Assembly (NCBI GenBank): GCA_022825065.1
Contig: JAJDYR010000022.1
Coordinates: forward strand, 161,021 to 225,020
Reading direction: 5' to 3'
DNA: 64,000 nucleotides
From: a bacterium
GTDB taxonomy: Bacteria; UBA8248
Below, in pieces: positions 1-10,540 of the stretch; positions within the stretch are counted from its first letter, which is position 1, and each line of letters starts with the position of its first letter. Under the pieces are notes generated by a model, which searched no databases, was not told the DNA's origin, and saw only the letters and a program-made list of their open reading frames with translations. A program made the translations under genes and the position numbers.

Positions 1-878
1 TCAGGCGTCCGAACCCGGAAGCGAGGCGTGTGAAATATCCTCAGCGTGAGGCCATCGTTATCAGCCAGTCTTCTCCTGATCAACTCGTATGTCGCATCCC
101 GGACCCCGCCGCCGCCCAGTTCGAATACACTCGTCACGCCGGCACGGTTGAAGTCCGCCATCAGCTTTTTCAGGCCTGATATGGTTTTGTCGTCCGTAAT
201 TCCCGGCAGTTCACGCCGCCAGAACCGGAAAATAGCCCGGCGGCCATAAATGACGCCCGAGGGAGTGCCGGACTCGTTTCTGGCTATCCGCCAGCCTCTC
301 GGCGCTTCGAAATTCTCATCGATTCCCGCCTTCTCGAGGGCCAGGCTGTTCAGAATCATGAACCGGTAGGATTGCTGGATGAATACCGGATTGTCCGGGG
401 CGGCCCTGTCCAGTTCCGCCTTCGTGAACAATCCCGGCTTGTCGCGAAATTGCCCGGGGCTCCACCCGCCGATGATGAGGAGCCACTCCCCGCGTTTCAG
501 CGATTTCGCCTTGGCGGAAATGATGGACAGGGCTTTGCTGCGGGAGGTAACCCCGTCGATTCTCGCTTCGTGCTCCCACCGCAACGCATGGCGAATAAAG
601 TGCACGTGGTTGTCAATCAAGCCAGGAATAATCGTTTTTCCTTGTAGATCAATTACTTTCGTTTGAGAATCTATAAATTGCTTTATCCGGGAATCGTCTC
701 CCACAGACAGAATGCGTTCGCCCCGGACAGCCACGGCCCCTCGGGTGGAAAAACTCGCATCGACGGTTAAGACTTTCCCGTTCACCAGGGCGATATCTGC
801 AGTTTGGGCAAATGCAGGAAACGGGAGAGCCCCCAAAGCTACGAAAATGATTGCGAATACTCTGATTTTCAGAATCAT
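1..878 (-). CDS. Amidohydrolase family protein (YtcJ-like), secreted, C-terminus cut by window edge
   Basis: Reverse-strand open frame from ATG at 878: MILKIRVFAIIFVALGALPFPAFAQTADIALVNGKVLTVD...GKTIIPGLIDNHVHFIRH; signal peptide and metal-binding HxH motif; no stop before position 1. Confidence 0.8.
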   Translation of the reverse strand, partial: MILKIRVFAIIFVALGALPFPAFAQTADIALVNGKVLTVDASFSTRGAVAVRGERILSVGDDSRIKQFIDSQTKVIDLQGKTIIPGLIDNHVHFIRHALRWEHEARIDGVTSRSKALSIISAKAKSLKRGEWLLIIGGWSPGQFRDKPGLFTKAELDRAAPDNPVFIQQSYRFMILNSLALEKAGIDENFEAPRGWRIARNESGTPSGVIYGRRAIFRFWRRELPGITDDKTISGLKKLMADFNRAGVTSVFELGGGGVRDATYELIRRRLADNDGLTLRIFHTPRFRVRTP

Positions 879-1046
879 GCGTCCCCCTCGGATTCCAATA
901 ACCATTCTTTACAAATCATCAAAAAATCAAGGATGAAATACTCCTGTGATGGTGATAACATATTCACCCGAATCAACATTTACGGCAAATGCGGGCAAAT
1001 GCGTAGTTGGAGAGATGGTAATTCTCACTGCCGAGGAGAACCGAGA

Positions 1047-2048
1047 ATGAATACTTCCAATAATTCAAGCCAGCAAACCCTCAGGCCCAAAACGACCGTA
1101 GCGCCGGTTACCGTCATTCGCTTCGGTGAAATGATGCCCGATTGGGGCGAGTATCATGAATCACACGCCGAAGGGAACCACCGCGCGATTTACCGGTACA
1201 TCGGTGGTATTTCCGGTCAAAATCTTCGTTCCCCCCTCCCCGGCTGGGAGTTTACCTGCGGCATCGCCATGGCTCCTCCTCAAAACGGCGCACCGCTTCA
1301 TGATCATCCGGATGAAGAGATTTTCATGGTCTGGGAAGGTGAGTTCGAGATTTACTGGGAAGACTTTGAAACCAAAGCCCTTAAAAACGTCATCCTGGGC
1401 AAGTATGACCTGATCCGCGTGCCCTCGGGCATCATGCGCGGGTTCAGAAATGTCGGCAAAGATGACGGGTTCATTCATTTCATCCACGGCCAAGGCGACT
1501 ACCAGTACCCCGTCTATCCTGAAGCACTGCAAGAAGGGTTGCCCGATGACGCCAGGACGGAATCTTACGTCAAACAACCCGCCTATGATCCGGCCACCCA
1601 GCTAGTCCGTCATGAAGAATGTCCCCGCAACTGGAATGTTTACCACGAAGCCAAACTCCCCGAGGGAGTTCGTTCGCTCAGGCGCTATATCGGCGGCGTT
1701 TCCGGGGACAGGGAGGACGGACCACCGCCTTCTCTCTCCGAGGGAGAGATCGGATATGCGATGGTCGAATGCGGCAATGGCCGGGGCGCCCCGCTTCATG
1801 ACCACCCCTGTGAGGAGCTTTTTATCGCCCTGGAAGGCAGATGGGTCGTCTACTGGGCTGACGAGCGCGGAGAGAACCATCAAGCCGTTCTCGACCCATG
1901 GGATGCCTGCTGGGTGCCCACAGGTGTGCAGCGCGGATTCCGTAACGCCGATAGAACCGAGGGGAAAATCCACATCATCCAGGGACAAGGAGCAACCCCG
2001 GCTCCCAACTATACGAAGGATTATTCCGCCCTGAAAGAAAATGCATAG
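1047..2048 (+). CDS. Two-domain cupin protein
   Basis: Two repeated cupin motifs (PLHDHPDEEIFMVWEGEFEIYW; PLHDHPCEELFIALEGRWVVYW); start at internal ATG 1047 of the 804..2048 ORF. Confidence 0.75.
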   Translation: MNTSNNSSQQTLRPKTTVAPVTVIRFGEMMPDWGEYHESHAEGNHRAIYRYIGGISGQNLRSPLPGWEFTCGIAMAPPQNGAPLHDHPDEEIFMVWEGEFEIYWEDFETKALKNVILGKYDLIRVPSGIMRGFRNVGKDDGFIHFIHGQGDYQYPVYPEALQEGLPDDARTESYVKQPAYDPATQLVRHEECPRNWNVYHEAKLPEGVRSLRRYIGGVSGDREDGPPPSLSEGEIGYAMVECGNGRGAPLHDHPCEELFIALEGRWVVYWADERGENHQAVLDPWDACWVPTGVQRGFRNADRTEGKIHIIQGQGATPAPNYTKDYSALKENA

Positions 2049-2175
2049 CTCAAACCGCAGGCTCACGATTACGATCAAACGTGTATTTCGCGAGGATGCG
2101 AAACCGGAACCAAATCAAATAGTCAGGGGCAAATTGCCCTGACGGGGGATGCGCCCCGCTTGTATCGCTCCGCTT

Positions 2176-3264
2176 CTAATGCCCCTCCCCCAAGGGTAAT
2201 TGAACGGCCTCTCCCGTCTGGGAAGACAATTCCATCGCGATCGTCACCTCCAGGGTTTGGCGCGCATCCTCAGCCGTGGCGTGCGTTGTCGGTCTTCCAT
2301 TGATCACATGATCAAGCCAGCTTCTTGTTTCATCACCCAGCGGGCCCCAATAATCACCCGCTGCCCAGTCACCAGGGGTCGTGCTGCTCAAAAATGCCGT
2401 GTTGATGTGATGGTCCGGTATATATGTGTGCGGAATCCCCTTGTCGGTGTACAGCATCTCATCCTTGTGGTCTTCATCAAGCATCAAAACGCCGTCCGTA
2501 CCGTAAATCTCCATCCTCACACTCTGGCCCAGCGCCGGGTATTTCGCAGGCAGGGCATAAAAAACACCCAAATTCATCACAGCCCCGTTATCGAAAGTGA
2601 CGATAGACCAGGTGACATCGTTCGCCGAATACCCGTGTTCTTTATAGATTTTCCCGTTTCCCCGGGCGACAACTTCCACCGGTCGATGACCTTCCATGAA
2701 CCAGCAGGCCATATCCACCCAATACGTGAGCACGTCGAGCACAGGCGTTGCGTGGGGGGAGCGCTTCAGGATCTGGAGCCCCTGGGCGCGGGTGTTACAG
2801 GTTCGTCCCGTGCCTGCGAGAATCTCCCCGAGTCTCCCTTGAATAATTTGCTCTTTCGCCATCTGGTAGCGACGTTTGAATCGTTGGGCATAACCTACCC
2901 TGAGTTCAGTACCTGTCCTCTCGGCAACCGAGAGTATCCGGTCGGCATCCTCCAATGTCAGGGAGATCGGTTTTTCCACCAGCACAGGCTTGCCTAATTC
3001 CAGGGCATGGATGATGGAATCGGCGTGATCATGTTCGGGCGTGGATACGATGACCGTCGTCACTTCGGGGTGTTCAATCACTTCGTCATTTCTGCCGGTA
3101 GCGAGTTGGGCGCCTACCTGCTCCCCCAATTCTTTCGCCCGGCCCTGGTCGATGTCGGAAACCGCCAAAAATTCAAGAGACGGATGATGTGAAACCAAAT
3201 TCGCCCGCAGGGTTCCTATTCTGCCGGAACCAACAACACCTACTCCCAATGACTTTTTGTTCAT
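2176..3264 (-). CDS. Gfo/Idh/MocA family oxidoreductase
   Basis: N-terminal GVVGSGRIGTLRA Rossmann motif and VLVEKPISLTLEDAD motif. Confidence 0.9.
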   Translation of the reverse strand: MNKKSLGVGVVGSGRIGTLRANLVSHHPSLEFLAVSDIDQGRAKELGEQVGAQLATGRNDEVIEHPEVTTVIVSTPEHDHADSIIHALELGKPVLVEKPISLTLEDADRILSVAERTGTELRVGYAQRFKRRYQMAKEQIIQGRLGEILAGTGRTCNTRAQGLQILKRSPHATPVLDVLTYWVDMACWFMEGHRPVEVVARGNGKIYKEHGYSANDVTWSIVTFDNGAVMNLGVFYALPAKYPALGQSVRMEIYGTDGVLMLDEDHKDEMLYTDKGIPHTYIPDHHINTAFLSSTTPGDWAAGDYWGPLGDETRSWLDHVINGRPTTHATAEDARQTLEVTIAMELSSQTGEAVQLPLGEGH

Positions 3265-3352
3265 TTTGACCCTCTGGATATTCTTGAAGAGTAATCTCGT
3301 GACACAAGCTCACGAAGAAACACGCCGCTTCTCTTCAGCAATAGGAACAAAT

Positions 3353-3382
3353 CAAAAAAAACCGGCCTCAAAGGAGACCGGT
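3353..3382 (-). terminator. Rho-independent terminator downstream of pnp
   Basis: Reverse strand accggtctc-cttt-gaggccggt (9-bp stem with one GU) followed by a T-run. Confidence 0.8.
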
Positions 3383-3405
3383 GCATACATCATCATTTGG
3401 TTTCA

Positions 3406-5541
3406 TCAGGTCACGGGCGCATAAAATTGCTTCCATTCTTCGGGCAACTCTTCTTCTGTCACATCTTTCATCGAGAGGCGAATTCTCCCATTTCCTTCCA
3501 CTTCGATGCATTTCACCAAAACCTTCTGGCCTTCTTTCAAGACATCACTCACTGAACCGATTCTCTTCTTGGCAATCATGCTGATATGGCAAAGGCCATC
3601 CGTTCCAGGGAATATTTCAACGAATGCTCCAAAATCCATGATCTTTCTGACTGTACCATAGTAAACCGTGCCCTTTTCGGGTTCCTGAGTCAGCTCACGA
3701 ATGATCTCAATGGCCCTAAGAGCTGCCGCCTCATCGGTGGAGGAAATGAAGATTGTTCCATCATCTTCAATATCTACATCCGCCCCCGTCTCCTCGACGA
3801 TTCCGCGAATCACCTTTCCGCCAGGCCCAATCACATCCCTCACACGATCTTTCGAGACCTGTATCGTCATAATCCTCGGCGCGTAGGGAGAAATCTCTTC
3901 GCTAGGCTGGGAAATCACTTTATCCATCTGCTCGAGCACGTGCATTCTCGCATCGTTGGCCTGCGCCAAAGCATCTCTCACGAGGCTCAATTGCAATCCT
4001 TTGATCTTGATATCCATTTGAAGAGCAGTAATGCCATGACGCGTACCACCGACCTTGAAGTCCATATCTCCCAGATGATCTTCCAATCCAAGGATATCCG
4101 TCAGTATTGCTGTTCTTCCTGTAGATTCTTCACTGATCAATCCCATGGCAATGCCGGCCACAGGAGATGTTATCGGTACGCCCGCGCTCATCAAGGCCAG
4201 GCTGGCGCCACAGATGCTCGCCATGGATGAACTGCCATTGCTCTCCGTGATGTCTGAAACTACCCGGATTGTATAGGGAAAATCTTCCTGCTCCGGCAAT
4301 ATCGCCTGCACTGCCCGAGATGCCAGCGCGCCGTGGCCGATTTCGCGGCGACCCGGGCCGCGGTTTGGTTTCGCTTCCCCAACGCTAAATCCGGGGAAAT
4401 TATAGTGCAGCAGAAAAGTCCTGTCGGCTTTCCCGTCCAGCGTGTCTATCAATTGGGCCTCGGAGGCAGTGCCAAGCGTCACCGTCACCAACGCCTGCGT
4501 CTCACCTCGCGTGAACAATGCGCTGCCATGGGGCCTGGCAAGGGGCGACATTCTAATGGTAATCGGCCGAACATCACGAAGCCCCCGACCATCCGAACGT
4601 TTTCCCTCATCTAAAATCAAACCCCGGAAAACTTCTTTTTCGATTTTGCCAAAATAATCCGAGACAACTCCCTTATCCACAGACTCTTCCTCGTCTGCGC
4701 AAAGGGTATCGACCGCAGCAGCTTTCGCCTCATCGATTGCGTTATATTGTCCCGCTTTGTCGTGAATCTCTGCAGCCGCTTGTAGTTTGGGAACTACAAT
4801 TTCACGTACCTTCCCCATTAGTTCCGCATCTTCTTCCTCAGGCTCGACTACACGTTTGGTTTTTCCGCATTCCGCCCGAAGTTCATCCTGCATAGCGCAC
4901 AACTCTTGAATCACAGAATGGCCTTGCTCAAACGCTTCCATGTAAACGTCTTCGGAAACTTCAAAGCTGCCGGCTTCCACCATGACTATCGCGTCCGAAG
5001 TTCCAGCCATCACACAATTCAGATCGCTGTCGATTTGCTGTTCGACCGTCGGATTGACAATAATTTCGCCGTCAATTCGCCCGACGCGAACAGCACCGAT
5101 AGGACCGGAGAATGGGATATCCGAAATGTGGAGAGCGGCGGAAGTTCCATTGATTGCCAAAATGTCGGAGTCATTCAACTTGTCGTAAGACATGACCATG
5201 ACCTGAATCATCGTCTCACAACGAAATTCCTTCGGGAAAAGAGGACGGATAGGCCTATCGATTAAACGACAAGTTAATGTTTCCCTCTCGCCAGGTTTTG
5301 CCTCGCGCCGGAAAAAATTGCCGGGAATAATTCCTGCGGCGTAGAAAAACTCTCGGTAATCAACTGTAAGGGGGAAAAAATCCACGCCCTCACGTGTAGA
5401 ATGCGAAGCGCAAGCCGTACACAGCACACTGGTCTCACCATAATGCATCATTACGGCGCCACCGGCTTGCTTGGCGATCTCACCTGTTTCAAAGGCAAGA
5501 GTATAACCATTGATGGATATGTCTTTTCGATACGGTGGCAT
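3406..5541 (-). CDS. pnp: Polynucleotide phosphorylase
   Basis: Full-length PNPase with two RNase PH domains, KH (VIGPGGKVIRGI) and S1 domains. Confidence 0.98.
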   Translation of the reverse strand: MPPYRKDISINGYTLAFETGEIAKQAGGAVMMHYGETSVLCTACASHSTREGVDFFPLTVDYREFFYAAGIIPGNFFRREAKPGERETLTCRLIDRPIRPLFPKEFRCETMIQVMVMSYDKLNDSDILAINGTSAALHISDIPFSGPIGAVRVGRIDGEIIVNPTVEQQIDSDLNCVMAGTSDAIVMVEAGSFEVSEDVYMEAFEQGHSVIQELCAMQDELRAECGKTKRVVEPEEEDAELMGKVREIVVPKLQAAAEIHDKAGQYNAIDEAKAAAVDTLCADEEESVDKGVVSDYFGKIEKEVFRGLILDEGKRSDGRGLRDVRPITIRMSPLARPHGSALFTRGETQALVTVTLGTASEAQLIDTLDGKADRTFLLHYNFPGFSVGEAKPNRGPGRREIGHGALASRAVQAILPEQEDFPYTIRVVSDITESNGSSSMASICGASLALMSAGVPITSPVAGIAMGLISEESTGRTAILTDILGLEDHLGDMDFKVGGTRHGITALQMDIKIKGLQLSLVRDALAQANDARMHVLEQMDKVISQPSEEISPYAPRIMTIQVSKDRVRDVIGPGGKVIRGIVEETGADVDIEDDGTIFISSTDEAAALRAIEIIRELTQEPEKGTVYYGTVRKIMDFGAFVEIFPGTDGLCHISMIAKKRIGSVSDVLKEGQKVLVKCIEVEGNGRIRLSMKDVTEEELPEEWKQFYAPVT

Positions 5542-5573
5542 TAGATTACTTCCCTCTGGGGCAAGACCCGCAT

Positions 5574-5861
5574 CTAGCGACGCAGGCCCAGGTCCTGGAT
5601 TATCGTGCGGTAGCGGTTGATGTCTTTTTCTTTCAGATAATCAAGCAGGCGACGGCGCTGACCCACGAGTTTCAGTAGGCCTCTGCGGGAATGATGATCT
5701 TTCTTGTGGGTCTTGAAATGGTCTGTGAGGTAGGTAATACGTTCGGTCAGGATAGCTACCTGCACTTCCGGTGAACCAGTATCTGTGTCATGTGTGCGAA
5801 ATTTCTCGATAACTTCCGACTTTCGCTCCTTCGCTAGGGGCATTTCTGTCACTTCCTCCAC
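5574..5861 (-). CDS. rpsO: 30S ribosomal protein S15
   Basis: [50 protein letters not shown]. Confidence 0.98.
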   Translation of the reverse strand: MEEVTEMPLAKERKSEVIEKFRTHDTDTGSPEVQVAILTERITYLTDHFKTHKKDHHSRRGLLKLVGQRRRLLDYLKEKDINRYRTIIQDLGLRR

Positions 5862-5970
5862 TGCTTATATGTTGCTCTTTTAAGTCTCATTAGCGCAACG
5901 TCATCAAAAACGCGCGGATTCTATACGACTTTGCCATCAATGTAAATACAAAGCGTATTCTCTCGTAACT

Positions 5971-6900
5971 CTATGTGACAAATACTTTTTCAGGCGCCAC
6001 AAACCCTTGGTTGCGTTTTTGTTTCCTTTCATGGACCGTCTTCCCGACCGCCAATAACTCTCCCGGTCCATTCAGCATACGGACGCGGGTATCTACGGGC
6101 AAATCAACAACTTGTTGAACATCTTCAAACCTGACTACCGCACCATTCAATACCCGCACCTCCGCACTGGGATGCACATAGACGGCAGGCAAATGTGCAA
6201 GCGCCTGCGCCGGACTCATCAGAATGTCCTGAAGGCGTTTTTCCTGCAAGTGGCGATGAACATCCTGGATAGAAACGGAATCTGACAGCTCAAACGGACC
6301 CAAAGCAGTCCGCGTAAGGGCCTGCAAACATCCACCGGACCCTTGATTGGCGCCAATATCATGACAAATTGAACGAATATATGTTCCCCGAGAGCATGTG
6401 ACATCAAAGGTAAGTTGTGGGCCATCCATACCAATCGCCTTGATCCTAAATACTTCAATTTGGCGCTTTTCTCTTTCAACTTCCTTGCCAGAACGCGCTA
6501 ATTCATGCAGGCGCTTTCCATTGGCCTTCAATGCAGAATACATCGGAGGTACCTGCATTGTTTTTCCCAATATCCCACTTAAAAGCTCTTGCGCTCGAGA
6601 AAGTGAAATATCACCCGGCTCAGCTTCAGCCAGTAATTTCCCCGTAATGTCCTGCGTATCTGTCACTCGTCCAAACAACATGACAGCCCGATACGTTTTC
6701 TTGCACTCTAAAAAATATGAGAACAATTTTGTCGAATTACCAATACAAATCGGCAAAACTCCTTCGGCCATGGGGTCAAGCGTACCCGCATGCCCGACTT
6801 TTGGTTTTCCGGGAAGCAGCTTTCTCACTTCATCAACCATATCATGTGAGGTAGGACCGTGTTTTTTCTTCAGATTCAAAACACCCGAGAGTTCCAACAT
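5971..6900 (-). CDS. truB: tRNA pseudouridine(55) synthase TruB
   Basis: GVLNLKKKHGPTSHDMV, KVGHAGTLDPMAEGVLPI; start chosen at MLELSG (6900) rather than ORF start 7005, which overlaps rbfA. Confidence 0.95.
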   Translation of the reverse strand: MLELSGVLNLKKKHGPTSHDMVDEVRKLLPGKPKVGHAGTLDPMAEGVLPICIGNSTKLFSYFLECKKTYRAVMLFGRVTDTQDITGKLLAEAEPGDISLSRAQELLSGILGKTMQVPPMYSALKANGKRLHELARSGKEVEREKRQIEVFRIKAIGMDGPQLTFDVTCSRGTYIRSICHDIGANQGSGGCLQALTRTALGPFELSDSVSIQDVHRHLQEKRLQDILMSPAQALAHLPAVYVHPSAEVRVLNGAVVRFEDVQQVVDLPVDTRVRMLNGPGELLAVGKTVHERKQKRNQGFVAPEKVFVT

Positions 6901-6911
6901 CTTGTCCTTTC

Positions 6912-7271
6912 TCAAAATGATCTCTTCGCACCGGATAACAAACGTTCGATTTCGTCGCTGAATGCCAAACTCCGGTCGGCAAAGAATTTCAGCCTGGGTG
7001 TACATTTCAATTCCAAGCGTTCGGCAAGTTTTCTCTGCAAGAATCCACTGGCTCGTTCAAGTCCCTCGAGACCCTCTTCCATCTCCTTGACATTCCCTTG
7101 ATTTTCACCGTAACGGCTAAAGTAGACCTTCGCAACTCTCAAATCCGGGGATATTTCGACTCGAGTGATCACAACATGCCGCACACGCGGGTCCTTCACA
7201 TCCCTCATCACCAAGTTAGCAAGTTCGGATTGTATGAGTTCCGAAACGCGCAGTATGCGAGCATTACCCAT
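6912..7271 (-). CDS. rbfA: 30S ribosome-binding factor RbfA
   Basis: RILRVSELIQSELANLVMRDVKDPRVRHVVITRVEISPDLRVAKVY; gene order. Confidence 0.95.
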   Translation of the reverse strand: MGNARILRVSELIQSELANLVMRDVKDPRVRHVVITRVEISPDLRVAKVYFSRYGENQGNVKEMEEGLEGLERASGFLQRKLAERLELKCTPRLKFFADRSLAFSDEIERLLSGAKRSF

Positions 7272-7295
7272 TTGTTGAATTGCTCTCCATAAATC

Positions 7296-7580
7296 TCAAA
7301 AAATCTCGATATCAAAATCCAGGACAATCACCAGCCCCGTTCCCTCAAGGAAATTCAGCACTTTTCTAAGTTGGCTATCTACAAGTCGACAGTCATTGCT
7401 CACCACGCAAACGCCGACGCGACATCTCTGCCACTTATCCTGGAAACCGACTTCAGCGACAGAAACATTAAAACGCTGACGCAGACGTGTTGTTATCGAT
7501 TGAACTATCTTGCGTTTTGCTTTGAGCGAGCGGCACTCGGGAATCTGAACATCGATATTCAAAAGGCCAACGAAAGGCAT
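7296..7580 (-). CDS. DUF503 (YlxP-like) family protein
   Basis: SLKAKRKIVQSITTRLRQRFNVSVAEVGFQDKWQRCRVGVCVVSND; sits between infB and rbfA as usual. Confidence 0.9.
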   Translation of the reverse strand: MPFVGLLNIDVQIPECRSLKAKRKIVQSITTRLRQRFNVSVAEVGFQDKWQRCRVGVCVVSNDCRLVDSQLRKVLNFLEGTGLVIVLDFDIEIF

Positions 7581-7623
7581 GGATTGAAAATATCAAAAAA
7601 AGCGACACAAGGCACAAATCAAC

Positions 7624-9882
7624 TTAAAGCGTCCGAGATACTTCTTCTGTAATATATGGTTCTATGATATCGCCTTGCTTGATGTCGTTATAATTCTCAA
7701 TTCCGATTCCACACTCATAACCAGATTGGACCTCGTTCACATCATCTTTGAACCGCCTCAAAGATGAAATTTTACCCGTATAGATAACTACATTATCCCG
7801 GATGAGACGTACACTTGAATTTCTATTGATATTTCCGTCGATGACATAGCAACCCGCTATCGTCCCCACGTTGGGAACATGAAACAACTCCCGAATTTCC
7901 GCGTGCCCGCGTACTATTTCTCGCTGAACGGGCTCGAGTATTCCTTCAAGAGCCGACTTGATTTCATCGATAGCGTCATAGATGACGGAATATAATCGAA
8001 TATCTACTTTTTCATGTTTCGCGACTTCCCTAGCTCCTGGCGTCGGACGAACATTAAAGCCTACGATAACGGCAGCCGAGGCAGCTGCGAGCATCACATC
8101 GGTTTCAGTAATACCACCTACCGCACTATGTAAAACCTTAACTCCTACTTCCTCATTCCCTAACTTGCCCAAGGATTCTTTCAATGCCTCTATGCTTCCC
8201 TGCACATCTGCTTTCAAGATTAAACTCAACTCTTTTACCCGGCCTTCTTCTACACTTTCCATGAAACTTTCCAAAGAAACGCGCGCAGAAGCCATAAGCG
8301 CAGCCATTCGTTCACGTTGTTGGCGCCTGGCGCTTATCTCTCTTGTCATCTTCTCATCTTCTAAAACGGTAAATGTATCACCAGCCTCAGGAACACCGGC
8401 GAAACCTAAAATTTCTACCGGCGTAGAAGGGCCCACGAGCCTCAACTTGCGGCCTTGGTCGTCCAATAGTGCGCGAACTTTGCCACTCCATTTGCCAGCC
8501 ACGAAATTATCACTCACATTCAAAGTGCCTCGTTGAACCAAAACCGTAGCTACCGGTCCTCGCCCTCTATCCAACTTCGCTTCAACCACAACACCACTAG
8601 CGAGCCGGCTTGGGTTGGCCTTCAACTCCATGAGTTCAGCCTGCAAAATGGCAAGGTCCAAAAGCTCATCAATTCCGATATTCTCTTTTGCGGAAATTTC
8701 AGAATAAACCGTATCTCCACCCCAATCTTCCGGGATTAAGTCCAATGTTGAGAGTTGTTGTTTTACCCTGTCGGGATTTGCATCTGCTAAATCCATTTTA
8801 TTCATCGCCACCATAATCGGAACTCCAGCGGCCTTCGCATGATCGATCGCCTCTCGAGTCTGGGGCATGACACCTTCATTCGCCGCTACTACGATGATTA
8901 CCAAATCTGTCACTTGCGCCCCACGCGCCCTCATTGCTGTAAAGGCTTCATGCCCAGGGGTATCTAAAAATACAGCCGTCCCCTTGTCCGAAGTAACTCG
9001 ATAGGCACCTATATGTTGAGTGATCCCACCAGCTTCGCCTTCCATCACATTGGCTTTACGGATGGCATCGAGAAGCCTAGTTTTCCCATGATCAACATGA
9101 CCCATAATTGTTATGACAGGAGCCCTGGGCTGAAGATCTTCCTCCCTATCCTCTTCCTGAATCAGCAGATCTTCAATATTGTCTTTGGATATTTCAACTT
9201 CATAGCCGAAGGTTTCAGATATATTGGTAGCCGTGTTGTGATCTATCATTTGATTGATAGTTGTCATCTGGCCTTTTTTCATCAACTCCTTGATAACTTC
9301 CGTCGCCTTTACATTAATTTTCTCAGCGAGTTCTTTCACCGTTATCGTCTCTGCAATACGGACGCGCCCTCCATGACGGTGAGGAAGCTTCTCTTTGCTG
9401 ACCTCCCGAGCAATTTGGGGACTTGTTGGTGATGTGGCGTCTTTATCATCAGGTGCTGGAGTTGCTTTATCTAAGACCGTTTGTTTATCCGCACTAACCT
9501 TTTCTTTTTCCGCGATTGGCTGTTTGTCGACAACAGTATCTTCTGGTGCGATAGATGCCTGAACAGTTGCATCTTGAGTGGCAGGAGAAGCTGTTGATTC
9601 TTCTTTGGATTCTACATCTTCCAAGCCAGACGCACTCGCTTTTTCCGGCTTTTTAGCTTTTGTCTTGGTTGAAGTCTTTTTTTCCGTCTTGCTTACTGGA
9701 GCCACTTTCTCCTCTTGCAGTGCTTCTTGAGAAAAAAGCGCCATTACCAGTTCCGCTGTTTCATCATCCACAGTACTCATATGGCTTTTTACTACGATTC
9801 CTTCCCTGGCTAATTCCTCAACAAATGTCCTGCTGTCATATCCAAGATTTTTAGCCAGTTGATATACGCGTACGCTCGCCAT
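7624..9882 (-). CDS. infB: Translation initiation factor IF-2
   Basis: [36 protein letters not shown] GTPase motifs; IF2_N domains. Confidence 0.98.
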   Translation of the reverse strand: MASVRVYQLAKNLGYDSRTFVEELAREGIVVKSHMSTVDDETAELVMALFSQEALQEEKVAPVSKTEKKTSTKTKAKKPEKASASGLEDVESKEESTASPATQDATVQASIAPEDTVVDKQPIAEKEKVSADKQTVLDKATPAPDDKDATSPTSPQIAREVSKEKLPHRHGGRVRIAETITVKELAEKINVKATEVIKELMKKGQMTTINQMIDHNTATNISETFGYEVEISKDNIEDLLIQEEDREEDLQPRAPVITIMGHVDHGKTRLLDAIRKANVMEGEAGGITQHIGAYRVTSDKGTAVFLDTPGHEAFTAMRARGAQVTDLVIIVVAANEGVMPQTREAIDHAKAAGVPIMVAMNKMDLADANPDRVKQQLSTLDLIPEDWGGDTVYSEISAKENIGIDELLDLAILQAELMELKANPSRLASGVVVEAKLDRGRGPVATVLVQRGTLNVSDNFVAGKWSGKVRALLDDQGRKLRLVGPSTPVEILGFAGVPEAGDTFTVLEDEKMTREISARRQQRERMAALMASARVSLESFMESVEEGRVKELSLILKADVQGSIEALKESLGKLGNEEVGVKVLHSAVGGITETDVMLAAASAAVIVGFNVRPTPGAREVAKHEKVDIRLYSVIYDAIDEIKSALEGILEPVQREIVRGHAEIRELFHVPNVGTIAGCYVIDGNINRNSSVRLIRDNVVIYTGKISSLRRFKDDVNEVQSGYECGIGIENYNDIKQGDIIEPYITEEVSRTL

Positions 9883-9961
9883 AAAACCTCCGCTGCAGAT
9901 TATTCACATCCAATATCCAACGAAAAGCAAATCGAAGAAGAACCTCAAGCCATATCCTGCT

Positions 9962-10525
9962 TTAACCATTACTCATTGCTCGTTCATGCATCAAGCGCAA
10001 GCGGATACTATCCATCAGAAGAGGCTCACTGACAAATAACACGCCAAACGGTTTTCTACTCAAAAATTCTCCAAGTTCATTCATGGAAAAAGGCAGAATA
10101 TAAAATTCTTCCGACATGCGTTTCAAGTTCATCAAAATTTTTGGGGATATGTCCTTGGAAACAAACGTCGTCCCCATTTTCGAGAACTTTATCTTCTTGA
10201 ATACCTCCTCTTTTCCAATGGCAAGTACTCCTTTTGCTTTAGAAGCAATCAACATGCCCTCGAGGTTTCGTCTAAGAAGCATTCTCACATTTCGGCTTAA
10301 TTCGTCTGAACCAATCCTAAAATTCCTTCTTTTCAACGCAATTTCCAAGCGATTCGAAGAAACAAGCTTTGAAATGCAACTCATGTCAAAACAACAGTGC
10401 GCTCCTCTTCCCGGCAATTTTCTTCCTAGCTCGCAAACAATATTCCCTTCGGGGCCGATTACCATTCTAAAAAAATTATTCGCATTTCCTTTATTCCGAC
10501 AAGCTATACATGTTCTATCTGGCAA
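9962..10525 (-). CDS. YlxR (DUF448) domain protein with C-terminal L7Ae-like extension
   Basis: MPDRTCIACRNKGNANNFFRMV...KLPGRGAHCCFDMSCI; about 100-aa C-terminal region compatible with an L7Ae-like fold; between nusA and infB. Confidence 0.8.
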   Translation of the reverse strand: MPDRTCIACRNKGNANNFFRMVIGPEGNIVCELGRKLPGRGAHCCFDMSCISKLVSSNRLEIALKRRNFRIGSDELSRNVRMLLRRNLEGMLIASKAKGVLAIGKEEVFKKIKFSKMGTTFVSKDISPKILMNLKRMSEEFYILPFSMNELGEFLSRKPFGVLFVSEPLLMDSIRLRLMHERAMSNG

Positions 10526-10540
10526 ACATTCATCCCTTCA

